DNA of 11,952 nucleotides. Source: Clostridiales bacterium (GTDB lineage Bacteria; Bacillota; Clostridia; Lachnospirales; WQUN01). Both the position numbers and the translations under genes were made by a program. Of the stretch, positions 7,458-11,952 are shown in pieces (positions within the stretch are counted from its first letter, which is position 1; every line of letters begins with the position of its first letter). The notes beneath the pieces were generated by a model that did not search any database, had not been told where the DNA came from, and worked only from the letters and a program-made list of their open reading frames with translations. Location: NCBI GenBank assembly GCA_031269415.1, contig JAISZF010000026.1, positions 1-11,952 of the forward strand, read 5' to 3'.

Positions 7458-10153
7458 CCTTTTATTATCCGGAACGAAAAAAACCGGCTCTGGATAATAT
7501 TTCACTAAAGATTGAGCAAGGCGCGTTTGTGACACTTTGCGGACCTTCCGGTTGCGGTAAAACAACCTTGCTGCGGCAGTTCAAACCTTCTTTGGCTCCG
7601 CACGGGACGGTGACCGGCGCTATTTATTTTGAAGGTACGGAGCTTTCTCTTCTTTCCCAGCGGGACGCAAGCGCCAAAATAGGATTTGTCATGCAAAATC
7701 CGGAAAATCAGATTGTAACGGACAAAGTGTGGCATGAGTTAGCTTTCGGGCTGGAGAGTTTAGGCTGCGGCACGGCGGAAATCAGGCTGCGAGTGGCGGA
7801 AATGGCTTCTTTTTTTGGTATTCAGGCTTGGTTTTACAAAAATGTCACGGAACTTTCCGGCGGCCAGAAACAGCTTCTTGCGCTCGCTTCCGTCATGGCA
7901 ACGCAACCTAAGGTGTTAATCCTTGATGAGCCAACCAGCCAGCTCGACCCGATCGCTGCTTCAGAATTCTTGATGACAGTCAGTAAAATCAACCGCGAAC
8001 TGGGCGTAACAGTGATTCTCACCGAACACCGGCTGGAGGAAATCTTCCCGCTGTCTGACCGTATAATTGTTATGGACAGCGGAAAAATACTTGCAGAAGG
8101 TACATCTCGCGAAGTCGGGCTTGCGCTGCGAGAGCGCGGGCATGGAATGTTTCTTGCCATGCCCGCGGCAATGCGTATTTGGGCCGGAATAAATACAAGC
8201 CGCGGCGAAGACTGCCCAGTCACTGTCAGAGACGGTTCTGCATGGCTTTATAAGAGAGTATCCGCCAACAAAGATATAATAAAACCGGATCTGACGGATA
8301 ATGTTTTATCCCGTTCCGCCCCTCCGGTTATTGAATTTGAAGAAGTATGGTTTAAGTACGGCCAAAACTTACCTGACGTCATAAAAGGTTTGTCATATAA
8401 AATGTTCCCGGGCGAATTGACCGCGATAATCGGCGGGAACGGCACCGGTAAAACGACCGCACTTTCACTTATGGCGCGCCTGAATCACCCATACCGCGGA
8501 AAAGTTCTTATAAACGGCCAGCCAATTGAAAAAACCACCAATTTACTCGGCGGTTTTCTTGGCGCTTTGCCGCAAAACCCGCAGTCTTTATTTGTAAAAA
8601 AGAACGTACGCGAAGATTTATTAGAAATCTTATCAGATATGAAACTTACGAAAGCTGAGAAAATGTCGCGTCTTGAAAATATAACCGCCTTGTGCCGCCT
8701 GAACGGTTTTTTGGATTCGCATCCCTATGACTTATCAGGAGGGGAACAGCAAAGAGCCGCGCTTGCTAAAGTGCTATTGCTGCGTCCGCGCGTTTTGCTC
8801 TTAGATGAACCGACAAAGGGTCTGGACGCGGAATTTAAGCAAGTTTTCGCGGGTATTTTAAAAAAATTAACTTCAGCTGGAGTCGCCGTCATTATGGTCA
8901 GCCACGACATTGAGTTCTGCGCCGAACACGCTGACCGCTGCGCACTGTTCTTTGACGGCGGTATTGTATCCGAAGGCACGCCGCGCAATTTTTTCTCCGG
9001 TAATAGTTTTTACACTTCAAGCGCCAATAGAATGGCGCGCTTCCTCTTACCTAAAGCTGTTACCGTCGCTGACGTAATCGCATCTCTGGGAGGCCAAACA
9101 ACCGGCGCCGCAGATATCGACATTCACGGAGAATATTCGCTTTCTGACGGCCAAACCTATGCCGGATCGTCTGAACCTGCGAAAAATATTTCTTCTTTTC
9201 GTAAAGCTGCAGCGGTTGCCGCGTCGTCGATGCTGATTTTAACAATAATTTTCGCAATGTTCCATTTCGACGGCCTGAAAGCGTTTGTTTCAGGCGGAGA
9301 CATAGCGGTAAGTGCGGCCAGCAACGCGGCGGACGCATGGAAGTATGCCGGTATTATATTCGCGCTGGCCGGGGAAATGATTGCGCTTGTTCTGGCCTTG
9401 ACCTGGAAGCGGGCCGAAACGGACGCATTGTCAAAAACCTCTCCGGAAAAACGAAATTTATCTAAACGCACCCTGGCAGCGGCGGGGGCGATTCTGCTCA
9501 TGATTCCGCTGACGATTTACACAGGCTACTATTTTTTGGATGACCGGAAATACTATTTAATATCGCTGCTGATAATCCTTGAAACTATGCTGCCGTTCGC
9601 GCTGGTATTCGAAGCCCGTAAGCCGCAGGCGCGTGAATTGATAGTGATTGCGGTACTCTGCGCAATTGCAGTAGCAGGGCGGACGGCGTTTTTTATGCTT
9701 CCGCAGTTCAAACCCGTCATCGCGCTAGTGATTATAGCGGGAGTAGCTTTCGGCGGTGAGGCCGGTTTCCTGGTGGGCGCCATGACAGGTTTCGTAAGCA
9801 ATATGTTTTTCGGCCAGGGTCCGTGGACTCCCTGGCAAATGTTTGCCTTCGGCATGATAGGCTTCCTTGCCGGAATACTGTTCCGCAAAGGCCTGTTACG
9901 CCGCCACTCAGGTTCTCTCGCGGTTTTTGGCGCTTTTGCGGCGTTCTTTATATACGGCGGCGTTATGAACCCCGCGATGGTACTAATGTACCAGCCAACG
10001 CCGACAAAAGAAATGCTTATCGCCGCATATTTGCAAGGCATTCCATTCGACCTCGTCCACGCAACCGCTACGGTAATGTTTCTTTTGATCATTTCGCAGG
10101 CCATGTTGGAAAAACTTGACAGAATAAAGGTCAAATACGGATTGGTGGAATGA
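7430..10153 (+). CDS. ECF transporter EcfA-EcfA' ATPase tandem fused to an S-component-like membrane domain
   Basis: The 907-residue polypeptide carries three modules. ATPase 1 (about 1-230): Walker A GPSGCGKTT at 38-46, Q-loop in MQNPENQIV, LSGGQ at 142-146, Walker B/Glu LILDEP at 163-168, switch His200. ATPase 2 (about 300-530): Walker A GGNGTGKTT at 335-343, LPQNP Q-loop, LSGGEQ at 435-440, Asp459-Glu460, His492. Both sites look catalytically intact. The C-terminal module (about 590-907) is hydrophobic: four predicted helices at about 593-612, 637-659, 681-703 and 708-727, then a core from 730 resembling ECF S components. The core has an AxxxA helix (A741, A745) of the kind that contacts EcfT, and a GPWTPWQM motif at 797-804. 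Known: EcfA/EcfA' power import, and the S component binds the vitamin. Inferred: a dedicated importer, probably for a corrinoid given its DUF4430 and alpha-barrel neighbours. The S family could not be assigned from sequence alone, so another vitamin or precursor remains possible. The gene ends just before a hairpin. Confidence 0.9.
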   Translation: MESYRAEKLTFYYPERKKPALDNISLKIEQGAFVTLCGPSGCGKTTLLRQFKPSLAPHGTVTGAIYFEGTELSLLSQRDASAKIGFVMQNPENQIVTDKVWHELAFGLESLGCGTAEIRLRVAEMASFFGIQAWFYKNVTELSGGQKQLLALASVMATQPKVLILDEPTSQLDPIAASEFLMTVSKINRELGVTVILTEHRLEEIFPLSDRIIVMDSGKILAEGTSREVGLALRERGHGMFLAMPAAMRIWAGINTSRGEDCPVTVRDGSAWLYKRVSANKDIIKPDLTDNVLSRSAPPVIEFEEVWFKYGQNLPDVIKGLSYKMFPGELTAIIGGNGTGKTTALSLMARLNHPYRGKVLINGQPIEKTTNLLGGFLGALPQNPQSLFVKKNVREDLLEILSDMKLTKAEKMSRLENITALCRLNGFLDSHPYDLSGGEQQRAALAKVLLLRPRVLLLDEPTKGLDAEFKQVFAGILKKLTSAGVAVIMVSHDIEFCAEHADRCALFFDGGIVSEGTPRNFFSGNSFYTSSANRMARFLLPKAVTVADVIASLGGQTTGAADIDIHGEYSLSDGQTYAGSSEPAKNISSFRKAAAVAASSMLILTIIFAMFHFDGLKAFVSGGDIAVSAASNAADAWKYAGIIFALAGEMIALVLALTWKRAETDALSKTSPEKRNLSKRTLAAAGAILLMIPLTIYTGYYFLDDRKYYLISLLIILETMLPFALVFEARKPQARELIVIAVLCAIAVAGRTAFFMLPQFKPVIALVIIAGVAFGGEAGFLVGAMTGFVSNMFFGQGPWTPWQMFAFGMIGFLAGILFRKGLLRRHSGSLAVFGAFAAFFIYGGVMNPAMVLMYQPTPTKEMLIAAYLQGIPFDLVHATATVMFLLIISQAMLEKLDRIKVKYGLVE

Positions 10154-10175
10154 AGTCAGGAAGCCTTAAAATATC

Positions 10176-10209
10176 TTACGGAGTCCCTATTTTAAGGGAG
10201 TCTCCGTAA
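10176..10209. terminator. hairpin between converging genes, possible bidirectional terminator
   Basis: TTACGGAG at 10176-10183 pairs with CTCCGTAA at 10202-10209. Inside, TCCCT at 10184-10188 pairs with AGGGA at 10195-10199, leaving a 6-nt loop and a 2-nt bulge. It begins 22 nt after the ATPase-fusion stop and contains the last codons and stop of the minus-strand ybaK-type gene. Neither side has a long T tract. The minus-strand side reads GATATTTT, which is the better of the two. The stem is clear; terminator function is inferred from its position. Confidence 0.55.
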
Positions 10210-10681
10210 TCAAATCACTGAAAACAGCCCCTGTTATTCCGGCCAGGTCAACAGGATTTATTTCTACCTGCAAACCGACACGTCCAGCGCTGACAAAAAT
10301 AGTTTCAAAAAGTGAAGCCGTTTCCTCAATGAACGCTGGAAAAATTTTTTTCATGCCAATGGGAGAGCAACCGCCGTGGACATAGCCCGTCCGGAATTCT
10401 AGGTCGCGTTCTCTAATCATCCCGATATATTTGTCGCCCGCGGCCAGCGCCGCTTTTTTCAAATCAAGCTCACAGTCACAAGGAATAACAAACACATTAA
10501 TGCCGGTGTTTTTGCCCTCCGTTACCAATGTCTTGAAAACGCGTTCCGGTTCCTGCCCTATTTTCCGCGCCACGGCAACGCCGGAAATCTCGCCGTCCGA
10601 GGTATTGTATTCACGGATGGAGTGTTTAATGTCTGCGGTTTCCAGCAATCGAACAGCGTTAGTCTTTGTCATAAGCGGCAT
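10187..10681 (-). CDS. ybaK: YbaK/EbsC-family aminoacyl-tRNA deacylase (Cys-tRNA(Pro) deacylase type)
   Basis: The 164-residue soluble cytoplasmic protein matches bacterial YbaK over its full length. Proteins of this family hydrolyse mischarged tRNA, classically Cys-tRNA(Pro) made by ProRS. Seen: N-terminal KTNAVRLLE; the VFKTLV motif with the conserved active-site Lys50; LDLKKAALAAG; the GYVHGGCSPIG loop that shapes the substrate pocket, followed by KK; and a C-terminal IFVSAGRVGLQVEI strand pair. The start is the ATG at 10681, six nt after a strong AAAGGAG on this strand. The upstream TTG overlaps that site, and a later ATG at 10672 is too distant from it. It is transcribed towards the transporter operon and has no evident functional link to it. 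Specificity within the YbaK/ProX/EbsC group cannot be settled from sequence. Confidence 0.92.
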   Translation of the reverse strand: MPLMTKTNAVRLLETADIKHSIREYNTSDGEISGVAVARKIGQEPERVFKTLVTEGKNTGINVFVIPCDCELDLKKAALAAGDKYIGMIRERDLEFRTGYVHGGCSPIGMKKIFPAFIEETASLFETIFVSAGRVGLQVEINPVDLAGITGAVFSDLITETPLK

Positions 10682-10687
10682 TATCAA

Positions 10688-10694
10688 CTCCTTT
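10688..10694 (-). promoter_or_regulatory. ribosome binding site AAAGGAG for the ybaK-type gene
   Basis: Read on the minus strand, AAAGGAG is followed by TTGATA and then ATG, a 6-nt spacing. Further upstream on this strand a TATGAT -10-like box lies at 10717-10722, but no good -35 accompanies it, so I do not call a promoter there. Confidence 0.75.
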
Positions 10695-11145
10695 ACAAAA
10701 TTTCTATATCTGTATTATCATAATTCACTTTTAACCTTTTTTATTCTGTTTAAAGGGTTAATATCCTCTTCATCTAGGGAATATTGTCAAGTTGTTCTAA
10801 AATTTTTCCACCAGAATAGGCCCAAGTTTTAAAACTTCGGCTCATAACGTTTTTGAGAAGTTATGCTGTAAAGGGTGGGTGTCCAATCCACTGCTATTAC
10901 AGTATGGCGGCTGCCCGTCCGTAGCAGAATGAGGCACAGCCGGGAGGGGTGATAGCCGACAACACCGCACAAAGCGCGGACTGTGTACGATGTCTACCTT
11001 GTGTCCGTGATTTCGACTCGCTTTCACAAAATCCGCGCGCGTAATCGTCCGCATTTGATAACGCTTCGGCGGTGACGATACCTGCGGGAGGTGGAGCAAT
11101 CCCTTTCCCTGCCGGTATTTTTATATTCGCGGACAATCCGACAAC
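10695..11145. other. 450-nt intergenic region with small inverted repeats, no convincing gene
   Basis: The left part (to about 10870) is AT-rich and contains a perfect 14-nt palindrome AAGTTTTAAAACTT at 10824-10837 and an inverted repeat CATAAC/GTTATG at 10843-10848 and 10860-10865. The right part is GC-rich: CTGCTA (from 10891) and TAGCAG (to 10927) can pair, and ATCGT-CCGC (11044-11052) can pair with GCGG-TG-ACGAT (11069-11079) around a 16-nt loop. Two very short ORFs, MAAARP (10904-10924) and MRHSREG (10929-10952), sit in tandem, followed by a 31-codon GTG frame at 10949-11044. None has a convincing ribosome binding site. Frames are open on both strands near 10850-11150, but none looks like a known family. 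It could be a structured leader, recombination-site region or decayed sequence. Confidence 0.45.
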
Positions 11146-11152
11146 AAGGAGG
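11146..11152 (+). promoter_or_regulatory. ribosome binding site AAGGAGG of the recombinase gene
   Basis: A full consensus AAGGAGG precedes the ATG at 11164 by 11 nt, a slightly long but workable spacing. It supports this start over any internal one. Confidence 0.75.
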
Positions 11153-11163
11153 AACAACCTGTT

Positions 11164-11781
11164 ATGTCAAACAAATATACCGTGTACGGCTACGTCCGCG
11201 TGTCAAGCGCGGATCAGAACGAGGACAGGCAGTTAATCGCGATGGGCGAAATGAACGTGCCTGCCGCGAACATTTTCACGGACAAGCAGAGCGGCAAGGA
11301 CTTTCAGCGGCCTGCCTATCAAGCCTTGCTGAACAGGCTGCAACCTGGCGATTTGCTCTACGTCAAGAGCATTGACCGCCTGGGCAGAAACTACGACGAA
11401 ATCCAGAATCAATGGCGTATCATCACGAAAGAGCGCGGCGCGGATATATTCGTCATTGACATGCCGCTCTTGGACACGCGACGCGACAAGAACCTGCTCG
11501 GCACGTTCATCGCCGATTTGGTCTTGCAGGTGCTGTCGTTCGTGGCGCACAGCGAGCGCGAGAACATCAAAAGCCGCCAGGCGCAAGGCATCGCGGCGGC
11601 AAAAGCGAAAGGCGTCCGCTTCGGCCGCCCTGTCAAAAAGCCCCCTGAAAACTTCGGCGCAATTGTTCGCCGCTATGAACGCGGAAAACTGCCCCTCGCG
11701 GACATTCTCGCGGAGACAGGGCTGAAAGAAGCCACGTTTTACAGGCGTTTGCGGGAGTATCGCGCCTCAAAACGTAAGTAA
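11164..11781 (+). CDS. Small serine recombinase (resolvase/invertase family)
   Basis: The 205-residue protein matches the gamma-delta/Tn3 resolvase and Hin-type invertase group, which cut DNA through a 5'-phosphoserine. The catalytic domain occupies residues 1 to about 125: YVRVSSADQN with nucleophile Ser14 and Arg12, and DRLGRN with Arg72 and Arg75. The long E helix has SERENIKSRQAQGI (Glu131), then GVRFGRP leading to a C-terminal helix-turn-helix at about 176-199 (LADILAETGLKEATFYRRL). All expected catalytic residues are present and the length is normal, so it looks functional. Its codons are noticeably richer in G/C at third positions than the transporter operon, consistent with separate acquisition. 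No transposase or relaxase is in view, so it could resolve a transposon or plasmid, invert a segment, or be a stand-alone remnant. The stop codon lies inside a long perfect inverted repeat. Confidence 0.93.
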   Translation: MSNKYTVYGYVRVSSADQNEDRQLIAMGEMNVPAANIFTDKQSGKDFQRPAYQALLNRLQPGDLLYVKSIDRLGRNYDEIQNQWRIITKERGADIFVIDMPLLDTRRDKNLLGTFIADLVLQVLSFVAHSERENIKSRQAQGIAAAKAKGVRFGRPVKKPPENFGAIVRRYERGKLPLADILAETGLKEATFYRRLREYRASKRK

Positions 11782-11819
11782 GCGGCTATCAAAAGGTGTA
11801 CCTTTTGATAGCCGCTTAC
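11778..11819. repeat. perfect 20-bp inverted repeat overlapping the recombinase stop codon
   Basis: The arm at 11778-11797 (starting GTAAGCGGCTATC) is exactly complementary to 11800-11819, with only GT between them; in RNA the last pairs would open to give a 4-nt loop. The recombinase stop TAA is at 11779-11781, inside the left arm. The plus strand after the right arm reads CTAATAATTAC, so there is no T tract for a classical terminator. The minus-strand exit reads TTACGTTTTG, which is also weak. It may be a terminator, a dyad binding site for the recombinase or a regulator, or the body of a small minus-strand RNA. Confidence 0.8.
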
Positions 11820-11829
11820 CTAATAATTA

Positions 11830-11858
11830 CTTATATCATATATTCACCGGAATTGCAA
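11830..11858 (-). promoter_or_regulatory. sigma70/sigmaA-type promoter candidate, leftward
   Basis: On the minus strand TTGCAA (11853-11858) is followed by a 17-nt spacer and TATAAG (11830-11835). A TGA just before the -10 gives an extended -10 element. Initiation would fall near 11823, a few bases before the 20-bp inverted repeat, and transcription would run antisense to the recombinase. The surrounding DNA is AT-rich, so chance similarity is possible. Confidence 0.4.
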
Positions 11859-11901
11859 GCAAATTTTATAAAATTCACAAAAAATTACAAAAAGTTCACA
11901 A
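11843..11901 (+). repeat. AT-rich tract with TTCAC-type boxes in helical phase
   Basis: TTCAC occurs at 11843, 11874 and 11895, with a related TTACA at 11885. The steps are 31, 11 and 10 nt, close to whole helical turns, and A-tracts lie between the boxes. A CGGC/GCCG pair follows at about 11904-11920. This could be a protein-binding array or intrinsically bent DNA; it is too short and degenerate to be called an origin iteron set. No gene is visible from 11820 to the right edge. Confidence 0.35.
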
Positions 11902-11952
11902 ATTCGGCATAAATTCGCCGCATACCCCGACATTGCGCGGCGCGAAACATAA

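Noticed and set aside
9553..10134. Minus-strand frame of 193 codons
   Set aside because: It is antisense to the conserved S-component-like domain and has no family-like motifs; an artefact of the GC pattern in the true frame.
10842..11157. Two overlapping minus-strand frames of about 85 codons upstream of the recombinase
   Set aside because: Neither has a credible ribosome binding site or a recognisable motif, and they overlap each other; kept only as part of the intergenic description.
10154..11160. Cobalamin or other riboswitch
   Set aside because: No B12-box-like conserved core was recognised in this intergenic DNA, and the transporter operon's own 5' region is outside the window.
10671..11790. 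TAAGCGGC shared by the ybaK start region (10672) and the inverted-repeat arm (11779) as possible attachment-site direct repeats
   Set aside because: Only 8 identical bases plus a displaced ATCAA, one copy being inside conserved coding sequence; well within chance.
1..11952. CRISPR arrays, tRNA or rRNA genes, insertion sequences
   Set aside because: No regularly spaced repeats, cloverleaf sequences, rRNA motifs or transposase genes were seen on either strand.

Overview
The window suggests a monoderm, S-layer-bearing Firmicute, most likely a gut-type clostridium. The evidence is C-terminal SLH triplets on two exported proteins, FIVAR repeats, strong AGGAGG-type ribosome binding sites, a clostridial-style EcfT, and mixed codon use of moderate GC. 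This assignment is inferred from gene content; no rRNA or other marker gene is present.

Positions 1-10153 (+ strand) hold one compact five-gene operon. (1) A giant wall-anchored protein, cut by the left edge, carries FIVAR repeats, a divergent DUF4430-like domain, an alpha/alpha-barrel like the alpha-domain of intrinsic factor/transcobalamin, a clear DUF4430 beta-domain and three SLH repeats. (2) A secreted protein carries a paralogous alpha/alpha-barrel plus three SLH repeats. (3) A membrane-anchored DUF4430 protein follows. (4) An EcfT transmembrane subunit follows. (5) A single polypeptide joins two EcfA-type ATPases to an S-component-like membrane domain. Genes 2-5 are separated by 10 nt or overlap by 8 and 28 nt. 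In animals, cobalamin is held between an alpha6/alpha6 barrel and a DUF4430-type beta-domain. Both halves occur here on surface proteins encoded next to a vitamin-type ECF importer, so the operon reads as a cell-wall to membrane relay for a corrinoid: capture at the S-layer, hand-over to the membrane-tethered beta-domain, ATP-driven import. The architecture is visible in the sequence; the cobalamin substrate is inference.

Positions 10154-10694 hold a convergent ybaK-type aminoacyl-tRNA deacylase gene (- strand). Its 3' end lies inside a hairpin that may serve as a terminator between the two converging units.

Positions 10695-11952 look like accessory DNA: a 450-nt leader without a convincing gene (AT-rich first, then GC-rich with several small inverted repeats), a small serine recombinase of GC-rich codon use, a perfect 20-bp inverted repeat that overlaps its stop codon, a good minus-strand promoter candidate pointing into that repeat, and an AT-rich tail with TTCAC-type boxes spaced by about whole helical turns. 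No recombination site, insertion sequence end or CRISPR array could be proven, and no cobalamin riboswitch is visible; the operon's own promoter lies left of the window.
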